In this document: positions 1-12,357 of the stretch, one piece after another
Numbering within the stretch: the first letter of the stretch is position 1
Layout of the letters: the number at the start of each line of letters is the position of its first letter
Origin: Nematostella vectensis
Lineage: Eukaryota > Cnidaria > Anthozoa > Actiniaria > Edwardsiidae
Assembly: GCF_932526225.1 (NCBI RefSeq)
Contig: NC_064035.1
Coordinates: 7,563,501-7,627,500 of the forward strand
DNA: 64,000 nucleotides
Reading direction: 5' to 3'
Program-made: the position numbers and the translations under genes
Notes under the pieces: generated by a model
What the model saw: only the letters and a program-made list of their open reading frames with translations
What the model was told of the DNA's origin: nothing
Database searches by the model: none

Positions 1-1570
1 CCTAGCTTTCCCCTAAGTCTCCCCGCTTTAATCTCCAGGTTCGTATATGACCAACCAATAGACCTCGCCCCCTGATGAGAAGTCTTGGTTGGCGTTATAT
101 GCCTTTAGTTCTACATTTCGCAGAGCTCTTTGAAATGACCTACACACTTTTGTCTTATTGGTTTATTTTGTTATGTCCATTTTGCATATACATGCCGGTT
201 GTTTTCTTCGTGCCTTTGCCTTTTCCCCTTATCTCTTACCACCGATTATCGCTTCATCTGGGGAAAACTATCCTTCCTGTCTTGTTAACGTTTCAGCGTC
301 ATCTCCACTCTCACCGCGCTCCCTTTGTCGCCTCCCGCGCCCCTACTTCATCTTCTTCTCGCCGTTTTACTAGCATCATTTTCCATTGTCCGCAATACTT
401 CCTTTCACCGCTACAGTATTTTATATTTTTTCTCGGCGTTTTCGCAACACTCATCCAATCTCTATTATTATTTAATTTCGCCTGTCAATCATACCACTTA
501 CACACTTCATTAGATACATACCTCCACACATACCTCACCCTCTCCATTACCGCTCACCATTTCCTCTCTACAATCTAAACACTTTTCTTTCTCTTACCCT
601 ACATATTACTTTCCTACCCTACACACAACACACTTTCTCAAAAACACTACACAGTCTCGTCACAATATCCCTGCTCATCATTCTGCTCACACTCGCATTA
701 TCCCCCTTCATCAGATTTCACTAATGCCGCCATCACCTCTTCACATCCGCTACACAACACTCGCCACAAGTTACCGATTTTAACTGTTTCAATCTCCACA
801 TAATACCATATTTTTTACTAACTACCTTCTCCACTCAACCAAAAAATACCCTTTATTCATAACTCTCATGTCGTTTTATTATCAATCCCATCTCTTATAA
901 CAACCTTAACTCGTCGTCTCATAATCCATAATCTTAACCACCCGAACATAACTTGATAACCCTATCACCCCTTCCCCTTCCTTCACACAGCAACTTCACA
1001 AACATAAACTAAGTTTCACCATTCGCTACACAACCACCTCTCCACCTACTTATCTCAACCTATCACCATCTTCATCTTCTATCACCGCCTTCCTATATAC
1101 TACAATACCACACTCACTCACTCTCTCATAACGATATATTATCACCCACATTTACACCATAACCTCACAAATTTTAAATCGACCTCCGCACCACTACCAT
1201 TTTAACACACACAGACCCATCACGCTAAATTATAAGCCTTATCTACTCCACATCCCCCTCACCACCACTCTTACCTATACACCGTACCAATTGTTTCCCC
1301 GCCAACACAGCCATTAGCCATATCTCTACCACACCATATTATTATTATTTTTTTTTTCACCTACCCACCACACTACCACAACCGATTCTATAGTCCCACT
1401 TTATCTTTTCACCACCCTCCACCACCTACTAGTCTAACCTATCCACCTTTTCACCTTAATTACATTACTACCATCTCCACTCTACATTACCTTATTAGCC
1501 ATCCTTCACCATCACCCTCCAACATCACCACACCATATGATCACACCCACCTCACTACCACACCACTTTA
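1..1570. other. G-depleted, strand-asymmetric tract
   Basis: No convincing gene is visible. From about 480 to 1570 the plus strand is built almost only of A, C and T. Counting by eye I find 39 G in the 960 bases from 601 to 1560 (about 4%), while C stays high. Composition returns to normal abruptly near 1570. Open frames here (for example 75-578) are low-complexity and match no family I know. No clear repeat period is visible. Confidence 0.7.
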
Positions 1571-2800
1571 GGGCTCTACGTCTTGGTACGAATACCCGAT
1601 CCAAACCAAAAAAAAAACCCTATGAACGTGCCTGCGACAACATCAAGTAGGTACTTCATGTATGAGTATGTCACGCTATGCCGTTCTGCTATTGCCATCT
1701 ACTGGCCGTGACCTTTCCCGTTTAATAAAGGTGTACGCTTAATTAATTAAGGTCTAGTTTATAGAGTTTAAATGGCTTACAAAAAGTCTCTGAATATGAG
1801 TGTCGGTTATATGAGGGCCTAGGGTCCTTGCGCCTGCATTAGTCTCTGTATTGTTTGAGATTTGCCCCCTTTCACGCTAAGTTCCTCCGACCGAAACCGC
1901 CCGCCACCAGGCTCCTGAACACTCGAAAGGCTAAAACTCCGAAGCAGCACAAAGAAAACCTGTTCGCAGGCTAAGCAGTGCTTTGCGGTCCCATCTCTAA
2001 TCCCTTGTCGCTGTGCTAAACCTAGGGGAAGGGAGTGGCCTTGGACATCATAAAGTCTATTGGGGCATAACTGAGTGCTGTGCTTATGGATATTTGTAAG
2101 CAAAGGTTGATTAGGTTATTTGTTTCTTGCCTCTGGCTTTGCCTCAATGAGGAAATAATTTACTATAAAATGAATCACCACAAAACCTCAAATGTTGTCT
2201 TTTCTAAAACCAAATTGACTACAAAACTGTGAACACTGCTATTCCCGTTTGACACGTCGTTTTCACGAATTTGATCGTGGAATTTATATTTCTTTCGCTT
2301 TGAATCCTCCACAGACGATAAGGTACAATCACTAAAGTACTTTCCTGATGTGGATACATTATGCAGGCCTAAACTTTGAGTAAATTGTCGTTTTCCTTCG
2401 TATAAAGTGACGATTTGCTGCATTTGTTTATCGCAAATAAAATTTCAGAAAACTTTGAATTTGTCGCGTGCGTCGCAAAATCATTTCGGCGGGAAATTTT
2501 CAAAACACAGGGAGTTTGAAGCCGATTTTCCGTAAAGGACAATGAATCTAAATCACTTTTTTAGCAAAAATGCCGTTTTAATGTGAAGCTCGACAATTTC
2601 GGGTGCTAAAAGCATGTTTTCGTACGGCAATTTCAAAAATCGACTCATTATTCCGAGTTTTAGCGGTGAGTACTATCTCATTATTCCTAGATAGCGAACC
2701 AATCAGAGTGCGCGTTCTTATGAAGTTCCCGCCAAGTATATACTAATAGGTTTTATGGACTTGGATTTGAGTTATGTTTGCTATCTTTTTACTATGTGTG
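1571..2800. other. Unassigned stretch with an interspersed-repeat fragment
   Basis: No gene recognised. Positions about 2408-2525 resemble 46733-46840 in CMTR1 intron 10: both hold a segment reading roughly TATCGC..AATAAAATTT and end in AAAACACAGGGAGTTTGAA. This marks an unclassified interspersed repeat. The minus-strand frames at 1819-2103 and 2175-2423 have no recognisable domains. Confidence 0.4.
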
Positions 2801-3107
2801 CAGGCCCGTATTCAGGATTTTTCTTGGGGGGGGGGGGGGGTGCGAAATCCGAAAAAGTCGGGTAATTTTTCTGGGGTTGGGGGGGGAGTGAGTTTTCTGA
2901 TAAAAATCTGACCATCCCCGAAAGAACAAAAACGGATTTTTTTTTTTGACTTTGCGGTATCTCCACGGGACGTTTATTGTCGGATTTGGCTACAAATACA
3001 AGTCTGACTTATGGATTAATCTCGCGTCTATTGAGAACCGAAAGTGGACTTTCGGCCGTTGTGGAGGGGGGGGGGGGGTGCGTTCGCACCCCCTGGGTAC
3101 GGGCCTG
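2801..3107. mobile_element. MITE-like element, TIR CAGGCCCGTA, 5-bp target duplication
   Basis: The left end begins CAGGCCCGTA and the right end finishes TACGGGCCTG, a perfect 10-bp inverted repeat, with further match inward. The 5 bp GTGTG flank both ends (2796-2800 and 3108-3112). G-runs lie just inside both ends. No coding capacity. A second member of the family is at 38509-38862. Confidence 0.65.
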
Positions 3108-3751
3108 GTGTGTTGTTGAGCGTTTTGTTGAGGGCCGATTCCGCTGTTTTTTCTTTGTTCAATTTAAAATCTGTCTGAGAACCGATCTATTATTTAGCTG
3201 AATAGTTGTTGGTATCACCTTGGTTGGATGTATATCTTTTATCCCTTAGACTGATACCTGAGTATCTTGTCCTCGTTGTGTCTATTTTGCATTAAGAATT
3301 CTTTTTTTGTGGGTACTTCTCACGGACGGTACAGGCTGGTCTAAGTGTCAATTGGTTAATCTAGGATGATGAGTGGGAGGATGGAATAGTGGGGATAAGA
3401 AAAACGCGCCTCCGGGGGTCGAGGTACTCCTTTACCAGGCGGCGGTTACATGGCACGTCCTTTGAGAGGCCGTAAGCGCGTAGGGAAAGAGCTAGCTGGC
3501 GGAGCGAAACCACGGCAAATACAACCAGTTGAGGTAGGAATACATGGTTTAAATCAACTGATCAAGGCTCGCAAATAACACACAAATAGGTTTTATGTTG
3601 TTACCCCACCCCTTTCACAAAATTGATTGATGGCTTTAAAAGTTTTGGTCGTGGTTTAATAAGGATTAATGATTGATTAACACTGCTTGATATGGTTATA
3701 CACCATTGACAAAAGTCTTCACCAAGACTGATGACGTGCAGTTATTTCGAG
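3108..3751. other. Unassigned sequence downstream of the GFP-like gene
   Basis: About 640 bp between a MITE and the repeats at the 3' end of the GFP-like gene. I see no gene, clear polyadenylation signal or repeat in it. Confidence 0.3.
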
Positions 3752-3980
3752 GGACTAGTACTAGAGTGCTTATCACGTGATCTAATTATCTAGCTTGGGC
3801 AGCCTGTGGTATAACGATAAGGGTTCTCCTACATAACATAGGTGGACTAGCACTAGAGTGCTTATCACGTGGTCTATTTTAGCTTGGACAGCCTGTGGTA
3901 TAACGATAAGGGTTCTCCTACATAACATAAGTGGACTAGCACTAGAGTGCTTATCACGTGGTCTATTTTAGCTTGGGCAG
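3752..3980. repeat. Tandem repeat (89-92 bp) containing the GFP-like gene's last codons and stop
   Basis: Units start at 3752, 3844 and 3933; the third is incomplete and runs into the GFP-like gene. Each unit contains, on the minus strand, a version of the gene's final codons (Leu-Pro/Ser-Lys-Leu-Lys-stop) followed by CACGTGATAAGCACTCTAG-type sequence, so the duplicated block is the last codons plus the 3' flank. A related duplication lies beyond the stop of the broken copy at 18059-18180. Confidence 0.75.
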
Positions 3981-6900
3981 CTGCAGGGTGGGGTTTTCTG
4001 GCAGGAAGCAGGAGAATGCTTTGCCCCACTCATGCAACAACACGACGTTGCAATCTGCGTCGTTTTCAACTCTTGTGAGCTTGAAGGCAATAAAGTGGTG
4101 CGGCGGCATCTTGAAACCCGCAGGCACGGGCTTCATGAACCTAAAATAACACAGATAAAAAAATGATCACATAGAGAAACCATTAGCACATATATAGGAA
4201 TGAAAAACGCTAATTGCGCAAAAGGCTTCCATAATATCCTGAATAAGGGTAAAATATCATACCTACCATGAGTGAAGTTTTCCCTCTCCCTCTCTTTATC
4301 TTGTTTAACTTCATGAGACGAGTGCGATAAGCGTACCAAACATAACCTCTGCTTATGGTATATAAGGCGCATAGCTAGAGACGGGTGCAGAAGGCGCATA
4401 GCACACAAGACTTAACCTAATATATCAGGCGCATAGCTAGGGACGTGCAGAAGGCGCATAACACACAAGACACCTCTGCTTATGGTATGTCAGGCGCATA
4501 GCTAGGGATGGTTGGAGTGGGCCCATTGCATACAAGACTTAACCTCTGCTTAATATCAGGCACGTAGCCGATGCAGGCGCATAGGGGTGGTAGGGAGCGA
4601 TAGGGCAGTGGGCGCGACCCTTCAAGCACAAGTGGTCAAGTACTAAACAATTCTTTTACGCTAACATACACTAACACAAACATTGCTTAACCAACTGAAC
4701 AAAGTCTCAGACTTAGCGCCCAGAAAACCTCCACAGATGACCGCAAGGGTCATTATATATTACACAAGGGAACCCATAAATCAGGGAATGCACATACCTG
4801 TAGACCGTCACAAACTTTACGCGCAAGAAAGAGCCGTCGTTGACTTTAAGGAGCATGTTGATGTCACCGACAAGAGTGTTTCCCCGTGGAATGTTCGTCT
4901 CCACGCTTGGTAACCACCCCATCGTCATCTTTTTCATGACGGGTCCGTTCGGGTCTAGGTTGATTCCTTGAAATGTCATGTGGTAATGAAGGCCGTCTTT
5001 GTCAAGCCTTTGAAAGAAAAGAGAGGAGAGACAAAAGAAAATAAAAAAACAAGCACAAAGTACTACATTTTTTTTAAGGGAGAGGGTAAGTTAGAACTAG
5101 AAACTAATAATATTTCTTGGCGAAGGTGTTACACTCCAAGACTGATGTGCAAGGAAACTTTAAAAGAGAACAGCATCAGACAAATGCTTTAGGGGCTAAA
5201 TATTTTTTTATATAAGAACTACCGGGCCTTATTTTTGGAATCTTCAAATATTCTTAAGTATGTTCTAAAATTTTAGTGTGTATAAAAACATAGTGCCCAA
5301 TGAATCATTAGAAGAGAATTACAAAAATGATCAATAGAAAAATATTCAAGGTTGTTATTGTTAACACAATTTGATTCTTATTTCAGAATGCATTACATTT
5401 ACAAAAAATATTTTGCTGCTATCTTAGCCTACAGGCTCTCGAAAATCGCCCCAGAAAAGGTCCCGGAAAAGCCTTTCTATCGGAAGTAATAACGCTCGAC
5501 CAAAAATAGGGACCTCGGCTACAAAGTCTGCGCGCTACCGTTTTTTTTCGCGCAACTAAGCTGGGCTATTTCAGCTCGGCTTCCTAAGCTCGACTTTTCC
5601 GTCTTTCACACAACTAGCGCCTGTTGATCAGGCTTTACTGCTATCTGAGCCTCGGCATGTTTTTAGGAAGTTATTAAAACTTGGCGAAATCTCAGGCGTT
5701 CTTATAAAAAAAGGTCTAATAAAACAAAAATAGGTTAGTCGAGTATTGGTCCTGCCGTAGGTGTTATTGGGGAGTGTATTTATAGCGCTCGCTAACTTTG
5801 ATGTGTTGACCACCGAACAGAAGCCTCCATCCTGCTCCAACGACATGGTTCGTTCCCAGCTCAGCCCGCCATTCTCCACGGCAGCTTTGAAGAAGTCAGT
5901 CATGTCATCTGGGTACTTGACGAACGGCTTGCTGCCGTACTTGAGGCATGGCGCAATGAGATCGAATGAGAATGGTAAAGGACCTCCCTTCTTAACGGTG
6001 AATTTAGACCACTGCTCGCCTCTGGAAACAAATATGCATTGTGTTATAACACAAATACAAAATAGACCATACACTGTTAACCTTTCCTGAGATTTAAAAA
6101 AGCAGCTTATATTATGCAATAGTTTGTTCAGAAAGTATCGTTATTTCGAAGCGATTTTCATGATTGTTACTAAAATGAGCGGTGTTTACTGCACAATGAA
6201 CTGACCCGCGTCACGAGAGTCAGATGAAAACAATACCTCCTTTTACAAAAATGTCCTAATTTTTATACGAATGCTTAGAAGAAAGAATGTTTGTTAATAT
6301 GTATGTTTTTTTTTTTTTGGCTTGATGCGATATTTCCTATTTAACCTTGGTTTTTAGTTTTTCGTGCTTCCCGGAGGTCGTGGGTAGTTCTGTATTACCC
6401 TGCTCCCATAGTGTGTTCGGTTTGACTGCAGAAATAAAGCCGCGAAAGGGATTGATTTGTTTATACTGTTCTCAATTAATCATTTTATTGCCAATAATAT
6501 CAAATCTTAACGGTTTATTTTTATTATGTGGGCAAAGATTTGTACGATTCAGAATGGAAATCCCCGCGATGTTGCGAACGGGTTAAAAAAAGTCGTAAGA
6601 AAAACCTTGAATCGGTAACGTTGCCTTTATTTCAGTGCCCATGCACCGCTAACGAACGAAATTTGAACTTCTGGGGAACAAACAATCAAAAAGCAGCAGA
6701 GATAACTAAATAAAAAAATAGAAAAAATATTGGTGCGGCCCCGAAAAAGGATGTTTGCGGGGACGATAAATATGTCTTTTTTTTTACTTGGCCTAAAGCT
6801 ATCCATCTATTATACTCGTGGTAGTTTCAGGAATTGTAAACAGCTCTTGAATATCTAACCCACAATTGTTGTACTTTATAGATAGGAACAATAAATGCCT

Positions 6901-9693
6901 AAATATATCTAGTAGCAGACCGTTTTGTTTCTTGTAATATGGATTTGTAAGCGACACGCGATCGAAGAGCCCATCGACGATTGTTGGTTTGTTAACCTGC
7001 TGCATTGCAAAGAAAAACATTTTTATTGCGGGCGACAAAAGGAGCCCGCAGACTAATTTCGACACGGCCAGCAGCATGTTACGGGAGTTCGAAGCACTCA
7101 ACACTGGCTTTTTGGTTGTACCATTGGTTACGCATGGAATGCACAGACGTTCACCTTGTTTTCATGTGTCAATTGGCCAATCAGCCAATCACATTCGACC
7201 TGAGTTTCACACAAGTCAATTATTTTTACTCAGGTTTGGTTCGTATTTAGCACTGGCAAAACAGACGAAATGTTCGTGTATCGCAATTATCTTTAATTTG
7301 TTCACCGAATATATCTGTAATAAAGCCAATTTCTTGAAGCTTTAGCCGTGATTCATAACAGTTTCGGCGACTTTCCTCCCTCATCTTGGTTCACCTCCTC
7401 CCCACTCGTAATGAGATACAACAGGAACAGGGTAGGAAGCTCCACGCCTTGGTAAACACAACTTCGGCTCTTCGAGGCAAGAAAACGGACAGCTTTTCCC
7501 TTCAAAATTCTATATGCCATAGAAGAATAATTTCTAAACACATCTTTCAAAGAAAATAATCAAAAAGACCAGAATTTCCCTGCAATTTTTCGCTGCAAAT
7601 TCGAAATTTATCGTTCTTCCAGAGTGCTGACAAACTAAACAGTCGGTCCACTGAGCCACAGGGAGCTCACCTCTACGGTTTAAATAAAGTTAGAGTTGTT
7701 TCTTTAGCTTTGCGCTGTTGATTATTTTTGGTGCGTGTGTGCGTTTGTATCTCTTTTTCGGCGCCCGGTGCTTTCTGGCGCTCTCTCATTGGTTAGCGGT
7801 CTTACGGCCGTCTCGTCTGTGAAATGGCTTCCATGTCACGACATCGAAGAATCGAAAGTTGAGGATATAAACGCCGAGCTGCCTTGTTTGTTTCACATGT
7901 GACAAATTTGCACGAGCGAAACTGAGATCCCATGCATCCCGGGCTGTGCATTTCATACAGATATCTCCTATTCTATTCCATTTGGTTATGCTACTACTTT
8001 GAACTCTTTTTCTAGACTCCACCCGTTTAACCGTTTCGATTCTTTCAAATAAAAAATACATAAAGGACAAAACAAAAACCCGTCATGCTCTAAGATGCAT
8101 TTTACTCATAGAGAGAGATGGAAAGATGCTGGATAGCGGGGGGTGGGTATGGGGCTTGAAAACCCCAAGTCCAGTGAAAAATTTAAAAAACGTAGACAAA
8201 AAAATACCGTGCGAAATAACTGTAAAAAAAACTGCGAAATTGCAAACTTTTTGATAACAATGTTTTTTTTTTCAGTGAGAGGAGGTTATGTGTGTTTTAT
8301 ATGATTCTTATCTATAGTTTTTCATAGATTGACAAATTTCCTCTTCAAAATATATACCCGTAGCAGTTTTTTTATATTCTTCCGTACTTTAGAGTGTATA
8401 GAGTGTTTCTTCAGCGTTCACATCTACACAGTAAGCGTTCTCACAGAATAGAGATATCTGTACGAAATGCACAACCCGGGATCTCAGTTCCGCCCGTGCA
8501 ACTTTGTCACATGTAAAGCAAACAAGGCAGCTATCGTCGATTACCATGTGTGACACTAGCGTGGGCTTCGTTTGAAACGCGTTCAGATACTCAACTTTTA
8601 ATTCTAATTTCTCATAAACGCAGGTTCGACATACAACTACATCAAGCAAGTACTTTCGGTAAGGCCTATTTTACCAATAGAGTCGGGTAATAGTTTGGAA
8701 GATGAGCGGGTTGCGCTAAAATGTTGAAAAGGAAAAATTCTTTAGTTTTTAAATTATCTTAACAAAAATACTCTCGAATTGACTATCTGAAATTTATTCT
8801 TGTGCAACACTGGTCCTCTTGCCCCTCTCACACAAGTTGCCTTAGGGTTTGGAACTTAGCAGGGGGCGTAAATTCGGGGATGGATCTTTGTAGGCAAGAG
8901 TGCATTTATTTTTTCAAATATTGCATGGACAATTTTGTGTGAAATAAAGATTCATCAATCGCGAAGTTTGACAGGTCAGTTTTAAGCCAAAAATTCGTGT
9001 GCTTCAAGATGGAGTATTGTTAGGTGTTACTGTAGATTTAGAAAAAAGTTCATTGCGCAGATTTCGAGATTTCAATATTGCTTCCTTTTAACTTGCATGA
9101 CAAAAAATAATTTGATTTCCAAGAAGAGGGAATCTAGCGGAAACTGATAAAGCATAGATGTATTAATAAAATCTGAAAAATTTACGAAAATCGCGCCGAA
9201 AATGAGTCTTCTGTAGGGAACATAGTATATAGGCTGTTTAGCCAAAACAACCTCGGCGCGCCACCTTAACGGAATGCAATGCCATGGAAACCGCTGAGAA
9301 CTTCATTGCCCCAACCGCCTGGACACAATAGGTTGTGCTCTTAAAAAAATATATAAATCAATAAAATTTGAAAATGTAGTAAAAATGTAGTATTTTCTGT
9401 GTATATTATATGCATAAGTAAATCTGTAGTCATCTTAGAAAAAATCACGAACATTGGGCCCTTCGCAAAAAAGATAGAGCATTTTTAAAAAGAAGTGATA
9501 CGGAACTGCTTATCGTACTGTGTCCGTATTTGGCTCAAATAATATTGCTTTTTTATTAGAAGAAAATGATCAACGACAGTCTCACTACTCACTCGAATGC
9601 TTTCCCTTCTCCTTCTCCGTGGATCTCGAAGCAATGTCCGTTGACGGATCCCTCGAGGATCAAATGTAGTTTCATAGCATCTTTACTAAGGCT
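3963..9693 (-). CDS. GFP-like protein (fluorescent protein family), open copy
   Basis: A beta-barrel protein of the GFP superfamily, in four recognised exons with matching phases: 9593-9693, 5797-6021, 4798-5007 and 3963-4140. The first in-frame Met is at 9675, which gives 231 residues. The frame stays open upstream to a good acceptor (CTTTGCAG) at 9694, so a short 5' exon holding the true start is probably missing; avGFP has 238 residues. Numbering from Met 9675, the chromophore triplet is Lys55-Tyr56-Gly57 (KYG, as in the zoanthid yellow protein zFP538), and the catalytic Arg is R85 in WERT. The catalytic Glu (avGFP E222) appears to be Lys213 in HEWGKAF. The exon 2 donor (AAA|GTTAGC) is weak. 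Fluorescence cannot be judged from sequence; an altered or non-fluorescent product is possible. Confidence 0.88.
4330..4620. repeat. Degenerate tandem repeat (about 65-75 bp) in GFP intron 3
   Basis: Three to four imperfect units share CCTCTGCTTATGGTAT, AGGCGCATAGCTAGGGA and GCATA-ACACAAGAC blocks. The array lies in the intron between the last two exons of the minus-strand GFP-like gene and has no coding role that I can see. Confidence 0.6.
7310..7560 (-). repeat. Arm of a diverged inverted repeat (partner 13550-13790)
   Basis: Read on the minus strand this matches the plus strand at 13550-13790: both contain TTCTTCTATGGCA, AAGGGAAAAGCTGTCCGTTTT, ACGAGTGGGGAGGAGG and AAGAAATTGGCTTTATTACA. 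Here it lies inside the first long intron of the GFP-like gene. The partner lies upstream of the first recognised exon of the broken copy, so order relative to exons is not conserved and this may be an independent repeat family. Confidence 0.6.
7870..8535. repeat. Local inverted repeat inside a GFP intron
   Basis: Arms of roughly 90-100 bp at about 7874-7975 and 8447-8533 are inverted copies. Both contain GCTGCCTTGTTTG, CATGTGACAAA, AACTGAGATCCC and a GATATCT end when read in the same sense. About 470 bp of AT-rich DNA lies between them. It may be a foldback element; no target duplication identified. Confidence 0.5.
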
Positions 9694-11272
9694 CTGCAAA
9701 GACAAAAAAATATAACTTTGTGCTAGAAGGGAAAGAAGGAGACACCGCACCGCCATTGCTGTATCATACGTATTTTAGCACTACCACAAAGGGAGGTTTT
9801 ATTTTGAGAATTAAGAAAAAAATATATAGCATTTGTTAAAGTAGATGTAACAAATACCGCAACAACTATATCTTTTACAACTAAATAATAGTATTGAGTA
9901 GATCTATAAGTAAATTCTCTTAGCCCAGTTCAATGTGCAACTATTAAACAACGACACACAAGCTTTGTTTCTATCTATTAAACTTAACTTGATAAACATG
10001 GTTGGTTGTGTTTTAAGCATTACTCAAACTTCGTATTTTCAGCAATCAACACACTCGGAATTAAACCACTCATCAACCATGCACACGCGACTCTAGCGAG
10101 CTGAGAATGGAGGCAGCGCCCCTCCAAAGTTTGTGGTGACTTTTTTTTAATCCGAATCATTTTGGTCTTTGTAACAACAAAATATCAAGCAGTTTAGGAG
10201 ACTTCTAATAAGTAATCCTAAGAGTGATAAAATGTGTATAGTGTTTTTTTAGACAGAACTGTAACAAATAAGACGGTGTGAGGCTTCATGCTATTTAAAA
10301 AAAAGGATTCGCCTTGCACCAAGTGTTTTTGGATATCAGATCATCTATTAACAGGAGTATGAAACATACCATTGTGGTGTTTGTCTTTTTTTTTTTTTGC
10401 TCTTTTCAGAAGCGAGTCTCAGAGAGGTATGGTGTGAAGTGCTGCCGAGGCCGTTATAGAATAGTGTAAGCTCAACGTAAACAGCCCTTTTGTTGGTTCT
10501 ACAAAAAGGGACCGAGAAATGTCGGGGGCCTTTGAATATGTCTAGACGATTCGATGGTGCAACCAAAGCAACCGAAAGGTCACCCCATGAATAGTCTGAC
10601 AGTGTTTGTCAAATTCTGTTTTTAATAATGACAATAAATCCTATTGGTTCCGACGATTTAATTAAACTTAAGTTTGTTGAGCTCTTTTATGTTTGATATT
10701 ATTTTGTCTTGATTGATATGGTTCGAGTCCTCTGCCCCAACCCCCTCCTATGGGTCTATTTTCCTGTTTTCAGTAATTTTGCTCAAAACAAAATGATTTG
10801 ATCTACCCCCCAAAAAATAAGACTTAAGGTTACGTTTCACGTCCACCCTTAAAACAATGTCGAAAATGCAAGATGCGTAAGATGTTATTCGGTGCGAAAG
10901 TGTTTGAAATTTGTAAAGAGTAAATGTGGGACCTCATGACCTTTAGAGACGCATTACAGCAAAACTAAAATGTGCTAAAAAAAAACAAATAACTCCATAA
11001 ATGTTGGAACACCAGAATTCGCCCGATTTTCGTATAGATTGGCAGTCATGTAGAACTATAGCCTCGCTTCAGTTTTTTTTCGCCAATTTTTGGCCAAAAT
11101 TTGCAACTTCAAAATAAAAACAAACTAGCTCTCCAATGGAATACGCTATGAAAAAAATGAGATACCCTTTTGAAGATTGACATGAGCTGATCTATTGCGT
11201 ATTGCGCTATTCTTTGCGCTTGGCTATTGTACTAACAGGGAAAATCCCCTGAAGAATCTATTTCGAGTCTTA
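9694..11272. other. 5' flank of the open GFP-like copy; no gene recognised
   Basis: This lies upstream of the first recognised exon of the minus-strand GFP-like gene and should contain its promoter and the unlocated short first exon. I could not identify either by eye. The frame at 10348-10566 has no recognisable content. Confidence 0.3.
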
Positions 11273-11613
11273 GGGGCCGATTACATGAAAAATTTCAGCC
11301 CGGGCTGAGTTTTCAGCCCGTTTAGGGAGTCTGAAAGCCCAGCCCGCTATCCCCCACAAATACTTGTAAAACTGCTCTTTCGGTTACATGAACGAGTTTT
11401 CAGCCCGGGATCAATTTCAGCCCTGGGGGAGTTTTCAAGCCCGGGTTGGGAAACCGGGCTAGGATTTTCGCCCGGGATTTAAATCGCCATGAAATCGCGT
11501 AAATATCTCAAAATTCGAGTCCAGCCCGGGCTGAATTTGAGGCATATAATCGGTAAGCAGCTGCCCGGGCTGAAGTTTTAGCCCGGGCTGAAATCCATCA
11601 TGTAATCGGCCCC
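11273..11613. mobile_element. PIF/Harbinger-like MITE rich in CAGCCCGGGCTG palindromes
   Basis: The element is flanked by TTA on both sides (11270-11272 and 11614-11616). It starts GGGGCCGATTACATG and ends with the inverse CATGTAATCGGCCCC. Inside, CAGCCCGG and CCGGGCTG recur several times in both orientations, so the single strand could fold strongly. The 3-bp TTA duplication is typical of PIF/Harbinger elements. No coding capacity. Confidence 0.8.
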
Positions 11614-12357
11614 TTAGTATGTGCAGTTACACGGTCGTGAAAGCGACTGTAACCTTAACTCAATCTCCTTTTTTGGTAAATAACAAACAGAAAATCTGAA
11701 TTGAAAGGGTATTCTCAGACGGCAGCAGGACCTCTTCCCCAGCAGACGTGCTTGCTGAGGATCCAGCGCTTTCTCGGACCTTGCAACAGGAGAGTCCAAA
11801 TAGCCCGCTGTGGGTATCCTAGCATGACAGACCCACAATATTTAGTAAACTGTCTTAAGCTTACCGATCCGGTATACTGTCGTTGTAATTTGTCACAACC
11901 GGTTAGCGATATGAAGGCCCGACCTAGCTGAGCTTTTACGGTCACTTTTCTATTTTTTTTTTGTCCTAGTATCTATGACAGGATCAAAAAATTTCACGCA
12001 TGCGCAGTTGTCAAAAAGCGACTCGCGAATTCGAGCATGACGGATTTCACTATAGTTGGCCGGAATTTGGCTAGTTTTATGCCGATAAACACCAAACGAA
12101 AACATAACGAATTAATATTTCCTATCCGATTTAACTAAGAAACGCCTTGGAAGGATTCAAAAGGCAATCTGCCACTGATTCGATTAGCATTTTCCGAATT
12201 TTCTCTTATCAATGAGAAGAATGACAGCAAGATGGCGCGAAAACAAACATAAAGGCATTTTTTTGTAAAGAAATCATCAAGATCGGCTTAACTGTTCCTA
12301 TCAGCTACTACGGCTATGGACTTTTTGCCTCACCTGTTGGTATCGGGTTGGACTAAT

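Noticed and set aside
75-578. 167-codon hydrophobic frame
   Set aside because: It lies at the start of the G-depleted tract, which is rich in C and T and so yields Leu/Ser/Phe/Pro by composition; no recognisable domain.
9673-9680. ATG-CTA-TGA mini upstream frame overlapping the GFP Met, also present in the relic
   Set aside because: The main frame is open through this point to a splice acceptor, and both copies share it because they share coding sequence. It is better explained as internal codons than as a regulatory upstream frame.
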